This document shows positions 46,400 through 59,879 of a DNA stretch of 64,000 nucleotides, one piece after another. This DNA comes from Terebella lapidaria (Eukaryota; Annelida; Polychaeta; Terebellida; Terebellidae): positions 12,561,667 through 12,625,666 of the forward strand of contig OX424568.1 in NCBI GenBank assembly GCA_949152475.1, given 5' to 3'. The notes below the pieces were generated by a model. That model searched no databases and was not told the DNA's origin. It saw nothing but the letters and a program-made list of their open reading frames with translations. Numbering within the stretch: the first letter of the stretch is position 1; each line of letters starts with the position of its first letter. The position numbers were made by a program, and so were the translations under genes.

Positions 46400-47820
46400 A
46401 ACAAAAAAGTTATGATTTATGGATTGTATATCACACATGCCGAATCGTGGGAGTAGGTGTGAGAAATCAATGTGAATATAGATAAGCGATTCACAGATAA
46501 TGTTAATAAAATGTATAGAGGATTACATCGATCAAACCAAGTAAGGCTGAACTATATTTCACAAGTCTGTTGTTGGTGCAAATTTGTGTTTGGAAAACAA
46601 TGATTTACTTGTATCATTAGTAGGAGGCCATTCATGCGTGGATATCTTGTCTATTTCTTAGAACATACCATGATAAAATGATATGGTTATTATATGATGA
46701 TCATTATTCTATGATATTGTAGAGCTTATTATAATAGTAGTCTGCTTGGGTTAGGCATTTAAACTTGTCGGATATAAAGCTTTTCCATATTGCCATTTTT
46801 CAAAGGAATGTACAAGCACAAAACAAATATAATGGAAGGATTTACAGAGGAGTTATTTCTTTAGGAAATTGAGAATTGAGATGAAGCTTCTTCCTCACCA
46901 ATAGTGCCACAGGGCTGTTGTTATCCTAGTATCATTATATACGAATGTAAACAAGGCAGGACAATCTATTAGTCACCGGCAAACCCATATCTAGACCTAT
47001 AGACATAGGTGGGTGATTTATTGTGAGAACCTGTGAACGCAAAAATAAATATTATGTCATTATATACATGTAGTTTTTGTCAGAACAGAATTGCATCAGA
47101 CTCTAGAATCATGTTTCCATAACTGATTGACTGCCTCATTTACCATTGTAGATGCTTCAATATGTCGTGTCACCATGATGATGTTTTTTTTATACAATGA
47201 ACATATTTTTAAAAATATTTTCTTGTGCGGACTCCTACCTGAAACAGTTTTTCATGGAGATATATGCAGTATATACTTTTGCAGGTACATTTGTATTTAT
47301 TGTATGGTTTGCTCTTAGTGTGAAATCCGTAAAATGAATCGATCATATAACAAGTGTGTATAGTACAGATAGTGAGGTTCTCAAGCGCTTGAATGCAAAT
47401 TTTGTGAATAATTATGGAGCTGTTATGTATGCCAGTTTTCAGATGTTTTCACCGCCAGCTACACAAGAAAAATAGCTCATTTGGCATCAACCTGGTCTCG
47501 AATTTGGCAAAATATGATTTATTCACAGCATATTGAACTGCTGAACTAAAATATTTTTAGCTCAAGCAATAGACTCAGCTTTTAAATTCAACGTGCTGAT
47601 ATAAAAAATGTCTCAGATGAACATGCAGTTTGCTTCATCTCGAGCCACGAGGCATCATGTATTGCTGAGCACAGCAGTTACTGTAGTGGTGATGATCGTG
47701 CAGTGCCTTTGTATAGGACTACTTATCTTTCTGGAAATATGAAAAGTGGCGCAAACTAGGGAGAATTTTTCTGACGGGGGAGAATAAGCCGGCAATGAAT
47801 AAATTATCACCAGTCCAAGT
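46400..47820. other. No gene seen
   Basis: AT-rich sequence with no supportable exon or repeat. Confidence 0.45.
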
Positions 47821-47825
47821 AATGT

Positions 47826-48620
47826 AAGCCCCGTTTTTAGCTTACTGGACCTATGGTCCGATAAGCTAATGTCGTCAGGTTGCGATCTGCGTCCGTTCGT
47901 CAGTGTCGGCGTCGGCGTTGTCAAACGCTGGGAAAAATCTGTTCGATGAATATTGCTGTAATTCACAAAATATGTTCTATGGGCCCATATCTCCGGACCA
48001 TTTTTTTTCTTCGTCGATTGAATCGTTTTTTCTAAAATGGCGGCCTCCTACCGCCATTGAGGAGGCCGCCATTGTCGAAAAATGGCCAATTTTGGACTTT
48101 GCCGGCCATTTTTCTCAAAAACTGTCTGACCAGTTTTGAGATTTTTGTTTCAAAAGCTTCCCCTGATATACCTTCGTGCTGTGTATAAGTTTCGTTGCCC
48201 CTGAATCGTCGGTCTGCATGTGGCAGCCATTTTGATTTTTTACGTGTCCCAGATAGGACTTTCCCATGTTAAATTAGCCTATGCTTTATAATGGGGACAA
48301 ATTTTTCCTAATATCTCACTTAATATTGGGATTAGACATAAGGAATCAATTGTGCACATATAGGAAATTATATATGCCGAGTATTCTTGTGACCTTGAAT
48401 TTGACCTTCGACCTAATTTCCAAGGTCCAGCACAAAATGGCTAATATCTCGCTTATTATCGACTTTACAGCTTAGGAATCAATTGTCAGCATATAGGAAA
48501 TGATATATTCTGAATATTATTGTGACCTTGAATTTGACCTTTGACCTCATTTTTCAAGGTCACAGGACAAAATGGCTAATGTCTCGCTTATTATCGACTT
48601 TACAGCTTAGGAATCCAGGG
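47826..48620. repeat. Diverged repeat element with AGGTCA-type units, copy 1
   Basis: Begins gcttactggacctatggtccgataagctaatg (the inverse of 62138-62165) and then carries two units of the form gtgaccttgaatttgacctt(t/c)gacct ... gctaatatctcgcttattatcgacttacagcttagg, the reverse complement of the 59.9-61.8 kb units. A perfect TGACCTTTGACCT lies at 48535-48547. Confidence 0.75.
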
Positions 48621-49262
48621 AGAGGGCTAGAGCATTTGAACAGTGGGTCAGTTGGCTCCTTGACATTCACAGCAATGGGACATTCCAAGTTTCAATGGGA
48701 CATAACACATTCGTTTGTTATTATTGACACGATCTCAAATCCATTGATAACTATAAATATCAAAATATCAATCCGTATATGCTGTGTAAAATATATCTGG
48801 AATCTATTTATTATATTTTTTACTTGATTAGTTGATATGAATTAACAACTATAATTATTATTTACAATGCTCAGTTACCTTGCTGAACATATCACGAATA
48901 TTAACACCATAAGGCAATTTAAGTTTTTTCTTAGCTGGCATCCTATGTATTCTGCATGCTTCTCATGAAATATGAGACCAAAAAAACCACTAAACTATGG
49001 CAGCCCCGCTCGCCTATATGGAAACAGATCGTCATGCAAATTCTGATTGATTGTGCAAATGTGTGAGTGGTGGCGCGCCCTAGCGGTTGAGAGAAACATC
49101 ATGATTATTTGCTATTTTTGCCCCACCTGACGAACTTCGGCAAAACTAACTGTAATTTGTATTTTCCGATCGAATTCAAGCAAAAAAGTTTTAATGAAGA
49201 ATACTATCTAGATCTACCAGTGAAACAATCGGGATGATGTCCCATTTGATTTCATTTCGTGA
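48621..49262. other. No gene seen
   Basis: AT-rich sequence. A third hairpin-MITE fragment begins at ~49285. Confidence 0.45.
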
Positions 49263-49284
49263 CGAGAACCGTATTTCGAGCGCA

Positions 49285-49650
49285 ATCTACCCCAATGTTG
49301 AATTTCAGTCCAAAATGGGATTGAATAAATTCGAACAAATTCGGGGCTTTCATCGTGTTTATGCCCGTACTGGCGTACAGAATGAACATATTGAGCTGAT
49401 TTTGGAGTTTGAAGGCATAGTCAATGTATATTAAGTAAATATGTTTATTTTGAAGGATTATTTAACTCGTACATCGAAAAAAAAAATTTTTTTTTGGCCA
49501 GACTGAAATTCCATGTAGGGGATGAAAATTAACATTGGGTTAAATTGCCAACTTCTTCAATTCTTAAAAAAGAATTCTGGAATTTTGTTGAAAATTGTGG
49601 CATGATACATAACTAAACCATACCAAATTTCAACAATTGTGAACATACAG
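49285..49650. mobile_element. Hairpin MITE remnant
   Basis: caatctaccccaatgttgaat and the facing ttaacattgggttaaattgcc keep the core arms of the 40785 and 43761 elements; the left outer arm is missing. Its right arm is where the 1.76-kb tandem duplication starts (T-run at 49490), so a right-arm copy recurs at 51258. Confidence 0.65.
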
Positions 49651-51247
49651 GAAAAGATGTATGCCGAATATGTCGATGACCTTGAACCTGACACTTGACC
49701 TCGTTTTCAAGGTCAGAGCACAAAATCTCTAATATCTTGGTTTTTATCGACTCAGGCATCAATGGAGGACATATAGGAAATTATATACGCCAAATATTCT
49801 TGTGAGCTTAAATTTGACCTTTGACCTCAATAAACTGAAACTGATACAAAAGCAAAGATTATCTTTGACAGTATTAGTCAGTTCCATTCTAGTTTCATAT
49901 CATTGAATATTAGGCTCTAACACGATCGACTTACGTAGAGCAAGTTTTAAGCGTGAATGATTTGCAATTATTCTCATGACTTCATGACATTGCTTTCAGC
50001 TTACATAAAACTGAAACATATATCTTGGGTGCGGTAAACGCAGAGCCCTACGGCTCTATTTTTATTCAAATGTTTAGTTACCATCACCTCATTAACCATT
50101 TGATTTTTGATTACGACATATTTCCCGCAGTACATTGTTGTATCTAATTGTTTAAACTGGAATTTGGGCATTTGTATATTATTTCCATCAGAAATACACT
50201 AGCCAAAAAAATACACTCTGCCCCTGATGTTGCCACTGAATATTTGGAAGTGTCCAGAAAACCCAAGTATCCATTTCTGTGCTTTTCTCTATATTCAATA
50301 AGATGACAGACGGAATAAATGACACTCATATAGTGTGTGAGTAGTATGAAGGCACAGCGTATGATACTTGGGTATCTTTGTGTTGGCATCTTATTTGAGG
50401 GTTTGTGTCCACGTTCCGCCATTTCTTTTGCCATGTATACGTTCGAACTCGTGTACCTTAAATGGTGCTTTTCTCCACCCTTTGCATGGAATCTTTTGAA
50501 TCGGCGACCCACCTCAGAGCTGTGGTAGATAGGCTGTATAAGCGGGTATACTGTAACGAGGTTCTACATTTGAGAAATACTTAAATTGCTCAGACAGTCT
50601 GTGTACAGTAATTCAGTAATTTGTACTAACACACAGTTTGGCAAACCATGATGAAGCTGCAGATAGGTGCTGAGGTATAGTAATACGGTATGATACATTT
50701 TCATCATACTCCATGTGTTGAAACAATCATAAGAACGCCATACAATTATCGTTTTGCAAAGATATTTTTTCACATGATGTATCTGTATGAATTACATAAA
50801 TGCAAGCTACAAAATATTATGTGTGCACAAAATAAACTAGGTACATACACGTTAACTGATATAGCCTATATGTATAAATGTACTATATATTTTCATAATT
50901 GTGAATAACATATTTACGCACATTGGAGAGTAAAAATACAATTCTTTAAGACCACAGTGTAAAGAAACATCAGTGCTATATAATTATGATATACATATGT
51001 TTAGGTATTCTCCATCATATACAAATAGTGTAACACATTTGACAACAACAATTGTAACCTAAACAAAGGCAAGTTTTCCAGTCCGAAAGACATGCTGTCC
51101 AAAAGAAAGACATTTTCTGACAAGATAATCAAACATCTGATTCAGGAGTTTCGTCTGCTTCCGGTATCTCCAGATCACGTGACGTACTTGCACGTGCTAT
51201 TGCCAACGGCAACATCAACAACGCACTCAGCAACAAACTACTCCCGC
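49490..51247. repeat. 1.76-kb tandem duplication, copy 1
   Basis: ttttttggccagactgaaat ... caacaaactactcccgc recurs at 51258-53015 with constant offset 1768 and only a few differences (for example gttgcc/gacgcc and ctagcc/ccagcc). Ten bases (aacaagctac) separate the copies. Contents: MITE arm, two AGGTCA-type units (one TGACCTTTGACCT at 49815-49827), and the 3' flank and partial last exon of the SLC16-like gene. Confidence 0.97.
51129..51247 (-). pseudogene. Truncated duplicate of the last SLC16-like exon
   Basis: Equivalent to 52897-53015: it keeps the C-terminal ~39 codons and the stop but lacks the acceptor and the first 48 bases of the exon. Without an acceptor it cannot serve as an alternative last exon by itself. 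Confidence 0.85.
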
Positions 51248-51257
51248 AACAAGCTAC

Positions 51258-53015
51258 TTTTTTGGCCAGACTGAAATTCCATGTAGGGGATGAAAATTAA
51301 CATTGGGTTAAATTGCCAACTTCTTCAATTCTTAAAAAAGAATTCTGGAATTTTGTTGAAAATTGTGGCATGATACATAACTAAACCATACCAAATTTCA
51401 ACAATTGTGAACATACAGGAAAAGATGTATGCCGAATACGTCGATGACCTTGAACCTGACACTTGACCTCGTTTTCAAGGTCAGAGCACAAAATCTCTAA
51501 TATCTTGGTTTTTATCGACTCAGGCATCAATGGAGGACATATAGGAAATTATATACGCCAAATATTCTTGTGAGCTTAAATTTGACCTTTGACCTCAATA
51601 AACTGAAACTGATACAAAAGCAAAGATTATCTTTGACAGTATTAGTCAGTTCCATTCTAGTTTCATATCATTGAATATTAGGCTCTAACACGATCGACTT
51701 ACGTAGAGCAAGTTTTAAGCGTGAATGATTTGCAATTATTCTCATGACTTCATGACATTGCTTTCAGCTTACATAAAACTGAAACATATATCTTGGGTGC
51801 GGTAAACGCAGAGCCCTACGGCTCTATTTTTATTCAAATGTTTAGTTACCATCACCTCATTAACCATTTGATTTTTGATTACGACATATTTCCCGCAGTA
51901 CATTGTTGTATCTAATTGTTTAAACTGGAATTTGGGCATTTGTATATTATTTCCATCAGAAATACACCAGCCAAAAAAATACACTCTGCCCCTGATGACG
52001 CCACTGAATATTTGGAAGTGTCCAGAAAACCCAAGTATCCATTTCTGTGCTTTTCTCTATATTCAATAAGATGACAGACGGAATAAATGACACTCATATA
52101 GTGTGTGAGTAGTATGAAGGCACAGCGTATGATACTTGGGTATCTTTGTGTTGGCATCTTATTTGAGGGTTTGTGTCCACGTTCCGCCATTTCTTTTGCC
52201 ATGTATACGTTCGAACTCGTGTACCTTAAATGGTGCTTTTCTCCACCCTTTGCATGGAATCTTTTGAATCGGCGACCCACCTCAGAGCTGTGGTAGATAG
52301 GCTGTATAAGCGGGTATACTGTAACGAGGTTCTACATTTGAGAAATACTTAAATTGCTCAGACAGTCTGTGTACAGTAATTCAGTAATTTGTACTAACAC
52401 ACAGTTTGGCAAACCATGATGAAGCTGCAGATAGGTGCTGAGGTATAGTAATACGGTATGATACATTTTCATCATACTCCATGTGTTGAAACAATCATAA
52501 GAACGCCATACAATTATCGTTTTGCAAAGATATTTTTTCACATGATGTATCTGTATGAATTACATAAATGCAAGCTACAAAATATTATGTGTGCACAAAA
52601 TAAACTAGGTACATACACGTTAACTGATATAGCCTATATGTATAAATGTACTATATATTTTCATAATTGTGAATAACATATTTACGCACATTGGAGAGTA
52701 AAAATACAATTCTTTAAGACCACAGTGTAAAGAAACATCAGTGCTATATAATTATGATATACATATGTTTAGGTATTCTCCATTATATACAAATAGTGTA
52801 ACACATTTGACAACAACAATTGTAACCTAAACAAAGGCAAGTTTTCCAGTCCGAAAGACATGCTGTCCAAAAGAAAGACATTTTCTGACAAGATAATCAA
52901 ACATCTGATTCAGGAGTTTCGTCTGCTTCCGGTATCTCCAGATCACGTGACGTACTTGCACGTGCTATTGCCAACGGCAACATCAACAACGCACTCAGCA
53001 ACAAACTACTCCCGC
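51258..53015. repeat. 1.76-kb tandem duplication, copy 2
   Basis: Copy adjoining the intact exon, so this is the source copy if duplication proceeded away from the gene. Perfect TGACCTTTGACCT again at 51583-51595. Confidence 0.97.
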
Positions 53016-54882
53016 CAAAATAGAAGGAGGATGTATACTGGAGCGTCAGATCATACAGCAAGCCTACATGGAGGGAAATATTATGCAGATACTTTCAATT
53101 TCGGTGTTTTTTCATTCTCTCCGTGATACGACACATGCACAAAAATGATTGTCTTATCCTTGTTTCAATAATTTTATCACGATCAGATAGCTGAAGAAGT
53201 ATTAATTTCAATATTTTAGGGTAGTTTTACATCTGAACTTTCGATAATTATAAACAACACATCCATACACGTACATATAATCAATTGAAATCATCTCTTT
53301 CAAGATATCCGTGGAAAAACGTTGCAATTCATGATGTTCAGCTAATAGTCAGGTGTCTAACATATAATAAACAAAGCGATATATGTGTACATTACCTGCC
53401 AATGGAGCTCCCAGGGTTGTACCAAGCGCCATAGAAATCATCAGGAATCCATAGGCGTAGTTGAAGTTCTCCACCCCGACCACCTCCAGGGTCGCCTCCG
53501 CCAGGACTGGTCCATAAGCGGCACTGAATGTTCCAAAGGTGGCAATACATACCGCCAAACCTGAGAAGGATGTCCATACGGTCATCAGTAATACTGCCAC
53601 GCCAGCGACCAGGTAGCAAGAGCCATACAACAGGAACGTGTTGACCACTGGCAGTTGCGTAATTGCACCGAGGAAGATTCTACCGATGACGCTCATGGCG
53701 CCATTGACGGAGATTAATACGTTGCCATTACGTATGGACAGTCCATTGTATTGCGAGTATGGTGCAGCGTGCGTTAGAACAACGGAAAGACTTAGGCAGA
53801 ATAGAATGACGTTAGCATGGATAAGCCAATAATTCGGTAACGTGAAAAAATATAACTTGTTTGGGTAGAGGTCATCTTCCTCTGGGTGGTTTTCCAGGAG
53901 ATCACCATTTATCGCATTCATGTTGTTGGTGGATTTGATGTAGATTGGCTCCATTTGAATTCTGTCATGAACACTCCCCTTTCGTACATATACAGTAGCA
54001 CTGGGGTATTTTTGATTCATAGATATAACACTGTCTGTTACAGGTTTCACCGGGATTCGTTGGTATGAATTGGACAAGTTCATCCGTGAGTTGGCCAAAG
54101 ATTGCATACTTGTGAAACTAGATCGACTGATATTCGTACGCGATGTACTGCGGCCCAATACACTGTAAATCAGTTCCGAACTGGCGACATGTTCCGCCTC
54201 TGTGAGGTAAGGCTGTATTCTACTGAATTTCGCCAGATTTGTCATGGAATTAGTAAAACGTCCAGATCCGTGACTCCTCCTTGAGCTGGCGAGAGACACC
54301 GAACTTGCGTGAGGTACATTTATCAGAGGAATTTGCTTGAAACCTTTGGCGTTATCGTGGTCATCAGTAAACGTTTCCTTTCCACATTGATCCTCACTTG
54401 TTTCCGCTATGTTGGTTTTTGCTTTGCCAACCATGAACATGCCCATCAGACATACATTGAGCGTGATTCCTGAGGTAATGAGTAAGGCACCCCTCCATCC
54501 ATAGAACTCCATGAGATACGTGGCCAGGAATGGATAGGTGAAGTTTCCTAGGCCCACCCCTGATATGGATATACCCATAGCTAGCGTTCTATACCTGGTG
54601 AGCGATATTCCGATGACGACAACGGCACTGGTGAAAACCAGTCCATATCCAACACCTTAAAATGAAAGCATGCTCATTTTCAATGGATATTTTACTATGG
54701 TTTGGCATGATTTCAAAACGATAAACATATGGTATTACCCGTAATGATTCCCAGAGAGACAAAAAGCACCAGCAGACTTGGCGAGAACGAGGCTACGAGG
54801 AGTCCCACTGATGACGTCATACCGCCGATGATGAACGTGTTTCTGACTCCCAGTTTGTCAATGAGGTAGCTAGCCAGCGGGC
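52897..54882 (-). CDS. SLC16/monocarboxylate-transporter-like membrane protein (3 exons seen, 5' end missing)
   Basis: Exons: 54882-54739 (144 bp), 54655-53396 (1260 bp), 53063-52897 (167 bp, stop TGA at 52899-52897). Introns have GT/AG ends, and each junction splits a Gly codon (IIT-G-VGYG; APLA-G-LLYD), so the frame is continuous. Segments: AGPLASYLIDKLGVR and the next membrane spans in the first exon; VGYGLVFTSAVVVIG, MGISISGVGLGNFTYPFL and WRGALLITSGITL, then a ~150-residue Ser-rich cytoplasmic loop and spans 7-11 in the second; span 12 (FYFGGSSLLLSALLMLPL) plus a short acidic tail in the third. This order and the long central loop are typical of SLC16 carriers, which move monocarboxylates or related solutes across the plasma membrane, many with protons. 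The substrate cannot be told. The first span(s) must be on an exon above 54882 that I could not find. Confidence 0.85.
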
Positions 54883-54899
54883 CTGCAACAGATACCGAT

Positions 54900-56330
54900 G
54901 GTAGTTTTATCATTAACCAGTTAACGTAGTCCGTTACAAACAGTGAGGTGATGAAGAGTCAAAATTCGAAAGTTATTTCTTCAATAATATCTATTCGAAT
55001 TTACCTATTTTATGGAGTAACTGATCAGCATCTTGATACTGAAAAGAAAATAGGGGGTCACCGTGCTGGTTCCTTCGCCATATTCGATCAAAATCACAAA
55101 CATTTACCTAAAACGGAATATATTATGGCATTTTAGCACATTTGTTTCATCTATATTCACATTTTGCATCATAATTTCCATGCGAACGGATATGGTGACC
55201 ACATATTTTTTCTGAGTTTTAGGATTCTGATCAGTTACTCTATGAAATTTGCCATTTTGAAGCTACAGATTATGTTGATACAGTTATTTATTAAAAAAAA
55301 AAAAAAAAAAAAAAAACGCTTGGAGCCCTTCTTACCTCACCGTTTGGAGGGGACTACCTTATTTCATGCAACCATGCCATTTTAAATACAAATACTAGAT
55401 GCCATCTCGCGTGGAAAACTGTAAAAATGTCATGGGCCAACTTCAGTGGGATGACCAATAACCATGCACGCCTTGAATGCGCATTGCTATGAAATTGATT
55501 TTTGCATGGAAGCTACACCACTTTATAACTAGTGGATATTCGCCGCTCCTGTTTGTTTCCAAAATTAAACACTGAAGAGTCAAAACCCGTTGGTGGGTCC
55601 ATCTCGGCTTTGTTACATCAGTGATACTTTATCGCCAATGTATATTTCTAGTTGTATAAATCACACAACACAGTGTAGTCGTATCTATTAGGATAGTAAA
55701 CGGTGACATTCACGTTAGTCAGCTGCACACGATCCACATGTAATATTTGTGCATAATACACTGATATATGCATGGTATATTATCACAATGTATTATGATG
55801 CATAAACAAGGACACTATTTGCGCATAGATACCAACTAAGGCAAGTTAATTCAATAGAACGGTAGAGCTATATAATTGTATCTGATGCAGAGCATGGTGA
55901 TCCTTAAAGTCTGTATCGACCACTGCATAAGCACGTTCACAAAAACTACAATAATCTAGACAGGGACAATAATTGGTATGATATTGATCAGGAGCAGATC
56001 AGTATTTCTGTGTATCGAATAGGGACGGATAGACTGGAATCCAACATCAGCCAAGAAGTACAGGAATACACTCTGTGGATTGCACATGCAGTTTTTTTCA
56101 GTACCTTGGCCCTACCGGCGGCTATTACGCCGACGAGATCGTACAGTACGATGTAGGTCGTGCGTAAATCACAAGACAGGAAGTCCGACGTAGATTCAAC
56201 AATAATCCGAGGTTTATTGTGATGATTAGATTCCGATGACGCTCACACATTCACTCGTGACCCGTAATATAGTCCGATATTAATAGTCCAAATTTATAGT
56301 CAGCATTTATAAAATTTATAGATGATTGCC
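54900..56330. other. No exon found; A24 tract at 55293-55316
   Basis: The region where the missing first SLC16-like exon should lie or which its intron spans. Apart from the poly-A tract nothing could be supported. Confidence 0.45.
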
Positions 56331-56339
56331 TTCATCTGT

Positions 56340-56456
56340 CTGTGACTAGGTGATTGTATCATCAGTGCTTCGTTATTATTATTTTATTTTTTGTACCTAT
56401 TTTACATGTCTATGAGCCTCGAGCTTGAAATAAACGATCTTATCTTATCTTATCTC
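56340..56456 (+). mobile_element. 3' tail of a non-LTR retrotransposon or SINE
   Basis: tttattttttgtacctattttacatgtctatgagcctcgagcttgaaataaacgat followed by (cttat)3. A 'tatgagcc...gaaataaa' end with a short pentamer repeat resembles the 3' end of CR1/L2-like elements of invertebrates. Confidence 0.4.
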
Positions 56457-56509
56457 ATGCGCATATTGCGCAAGGAAGGACAAGGAAGGACAATATATTG
56501 ATCACTCCA

Positions 56510-59030
56510 GCAAACGCCAGCAATGATCTTCCATTGAACATCGACAATATGCATGCACTAAAACTTAGGGAGAGAACAAATTGTGCTGAATTTTAATGAG
56601 ATCTGTCCAAAAAAAATAAATCAGAAGGATAACAATTATTACGGAAGCGTAGAAGGGCCACCCAGGAAATGTATTTTAAAAAAAAATTCCCGACTTAGTA
56701 ACTCGATAATATCGACTTAGTATCTCGATAATATCGAATTAAACGTGGAACAGGTGCAGGAAGAAGAATTATTTTTTTTAATTCCCGAGTTAGTAACTCG
56801 ATAATATCGACTTAGTATCTCGATAATATATAATTAATATCTCGATAATATCGACTTAATATATCAGGGTTGTCCGGCCTATGTGTACATGTATGTATAG
56901 TGTACGTGGGAAATGAATAACAACAGTCAATTGGCGTATATGTCCACGTGTTAACATTGCAATAAATGATATCTAAAATGAAAACTTTCCCCTCTAATGT
57001 AAATATCGATTACATTAGTTACATATTAGAGTTCTCAGAAATTTGACCCTACATTATATAAAATCAGTAATGTTTTTTTGTTTGTTTTCTCATAATCATT
57101 TCATTCCTTTCTGCACTACATACCTCTATGAATGTTTCACGTATACCCCACTGATTAGACGCTTTCATTTTCATGTTCGTTTCCAATATGTTATGTTTCT
57201 TTTCAGCCTCCGTACTCGTTTCCTATTTCATCTTATGTAATTCACCACGTGCACATGTTTATACGACAATTCTATGATGGCATTCATTGGTCATTCTATA
57301 TTTTTCTTTGTTCATGCACTGCACAATAAATAGGTTTGGCAGCAAGTTCAAACCGCACTTGCCTGAGACACAGTCTGATCGACATGATATTGTACGTGTA
57401 ATGTGATTATTCATCTGTTATTATTCAGGTATGTGTGCATTACAAATTTCATTCATATTTCATTTGGTCTAATAGCAGGTATTGTAAAATGTAATGTGTG
57501 TTCATATTATCAATGTGATGGCAACAATTTCGTTTGTACGTGTATATTTTAACTCTGTAATATTTTAACTGTCATTTGTTGGTATTGTAGTAAGTGCATA
57601 TTTGAATATGGTAGTATATTATTAGTGAATATTGGTACAAGTATACTGTATTATTTTGTGGCACTTGCCCGAGACACAGTCTGATCGACATGATATTGTA
57701 TGTGTATTGTGAGTATTCATCTGTTATTATTCAGGCGCTGGACTCAAATAAAGATTTTCAAATTAAACCTGGCCTTGGGTCTACATCACACAGCACGGTC
57801 ACATGTATATGCACATGCAGACTATACATCATGTGCTGTGATTTAATTCGAGTTACTAAGTCGATATTATCGAGTTACTAGATCGATATTATCAGGATAG
57901 TAAGTCGATATTATTGAGTTACCAAGTTGTGAATTTGAAAATCAACTCCCTCATTTTAAGTCGACATCATCGAGATACTAACTTGATATAATCGAGTTAC
58001 TAACTCGATATTATTGAGATATTAAGTCGAGTTACTATCTTGGGAATTTGAAAAAAAATAAATCTCCTGTGCCTGATCCACTCTTAAGTCGATATTATCG
58101 AGATACTAAGTCGATATTATCGAGATAGTAAGTCGATATTATCGAGTTACTAAGTTGGGGTATTTAAATAATTTTTCTGGGTGGCCCTTCTACGCTTCCG
58201 TACAATTATGATGTAGATACTGTGTATGAATGAATTCACAGATGTGGTCCATGTGAAAACTGTATAGTTATACAATTGGAAATCTATTAATAATTGAACA
58301 TTGCTTTAGCTTCCTTGTAATAGGAAATATTGAATGTTTGATGATGAATTTTCAGCGACCCCTGATTTTTTTTATTACCAGCTCATGTTGTCCTCATTAG
58401 TAATGAGCATATACCATGGAAATCACCTCTACAAAAGTGTAGTTCTATACCCTGGATGACCAATGACCATTTGGTTATATATGTCACATCAAGTGATCTC
58501 ATTCAACATCTCGTTTGTGAAAATGTTGCAATTTCTAAGGCAGAATAAGCTAGGTAATGTTATTCTTTATTTCAGGTTTTATGTTCCGTTTACCGAATGA
58601 GCTTGATTGTTATGCAGCTGTTAGTTCATACAAGCAAATAGAAGAGGTGCCTGCACATTTCGTGTCACCTGTGTAAATTATACTCAACTGTCCACACCGT
58701 CAATTTGCATCTCCATTCTGCAGAGGCATTCAATAGGTGACATATGAAAACTTCCAAACACATGCCTACATATTCGTTTGGGACTAGCGTATGTTATGAA
58801 TAGTTCATTCATCGACTTCGTTATTTATTTGTTATATATTACGATGTGCCATTTTTGCTATTTGGCAAAATCAATCCAGCAAGGATCAATTAAGTTTGTG
58901 AAACGGTTTTTCAGCAGAATTTCTTTATATTATAATTCCTGTGTTTTATTATACTCCTATATTGATTTTCGGTGTACATGTGTTGTAATTCAATCGCCAA
59001 TGAGCTATAAACTATGCGACCATCTGTATC
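56510..59030 (+). repeat. Segmental duplication, copy B (first part)
   Basis: Matches 40730-42290 in order and orientation, except that it lacks the 568-bp MITE and contains the 1.56-kb TIR element. Homology resumes at 59498 and 63270, the gap being filled by other sequence including the AGGTCA array. Confidence 0.8.
56640..58201. mobile_element. 1.56-kb TIR element with clustered CGATATTATCG motifs
   Basis: Ends (T)ACGGAAGCGTAGAAGGGCC and its complement GGCCCTTCTACGCTTCCGT(A). ACAATTAT flanks it on both sides (56632-56639 and 58202-58209), a 7- or 8-bp target duplication depending on the terminal base. Copy A of the segment has the unoccupied site (gatagcagttatgatttgg, 41419). Inside each end, ~22-bp units (cgataatatcgacttagtatct and its complement) are repeated, ~6 on the left and over 10 on the right, in inverted arrangement. 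No transposase frame; the longest frame is 65 codons. Confidence 0.88.
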
Positions 59031-59780
59031 AAGTCATTCATTCATATTTATTAGTGTTGGACAATAGATTAATGAATATTGATTTGAAAAAGACTATTAT
59101 TACAATTTTACATGTAGAAAATAACTCATGTTTGACAAACATTGAGAGAAATTGGTTGAAGACAGGGTGCTATATACATGTGTGATCTTTTCCCAAGAAT
59201 TTTCATCAACCTCCTCAATGGTGCTACATGTGTGATCTTTTCCCAACAATGGTCATCAACCTATGAGCCAAATATTCATTTTCCATATATAGGCAGTGTG
59301 GTTAAATAGAGTGGACATGAATACGAGTGGACATGAATCGGTTTCTGGCTAGCATATATTATACAATTGACTAGCGTATATTATATGCATATTGATTTTT
59401 GATGAGGTGAATACGCGAAAATATGTACCTCTCGCAAAAGACATATTCACCTTGCTTGACAGTTTTCGCATGTTGAAATCGTTCGCTAATCCTTCTTATC
59501 AACACTGTGGAATAATCAATTTTATTCCATATTTGTTTTTGAATAAAATTTGAGTAAATTATTGAGTAGTTTTTGAGTAATTAAATTAATAAATAATAAA
59601 CATTCAAACATTCATTCAAGCCCGTATATTTCGTTTTGCGTGATTAAATGACCGTTCTGATTGAGCATGCATGTCGATTGTTCTGGCACATGTAGACTTG
59701 AAATCCAACAGTTCAAAGCGACAATTTTTACAAAACATTACGAGTAATGTGAATCATAAAATGCATTTATTGAGGTGAAA
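59031..59780. other. No gene seen; 52-bp tandem duplication at 59168-59270
   Basis: gtgctatatacatgtgtgatcttttccca ... catcaacct is followed by a second copy (gtgctacatgtgtgatc...). A short match to copy A (59498-59545) lies here. Confidence 0.5.
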
Positions 59781-59879
59781 CTGATCGTTGGTTCAGTATC
59801 CCAGCATATTCATCGTGACTTTAATATTGATAAAATTAGCCCAAGGGCTAAGAAAGGTTACCGGACAATGTTTTCTATC

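Noticed and set aside
50144-52280. Pair of identical 122-codon minus-strand frames
   Set aside because: Identity is due to the 1.76-kb tandem duplication; the peptide has no domain and the region is the 3' flank of the transporter gene.
56100-56330. Possible solo LTR on the minus strand (CAATAAACC and TATAAATTT present)
   Set aside because: No paired ends, primer site or target duplication could be found; the motifs are expected by chance in AT-rich DNA.
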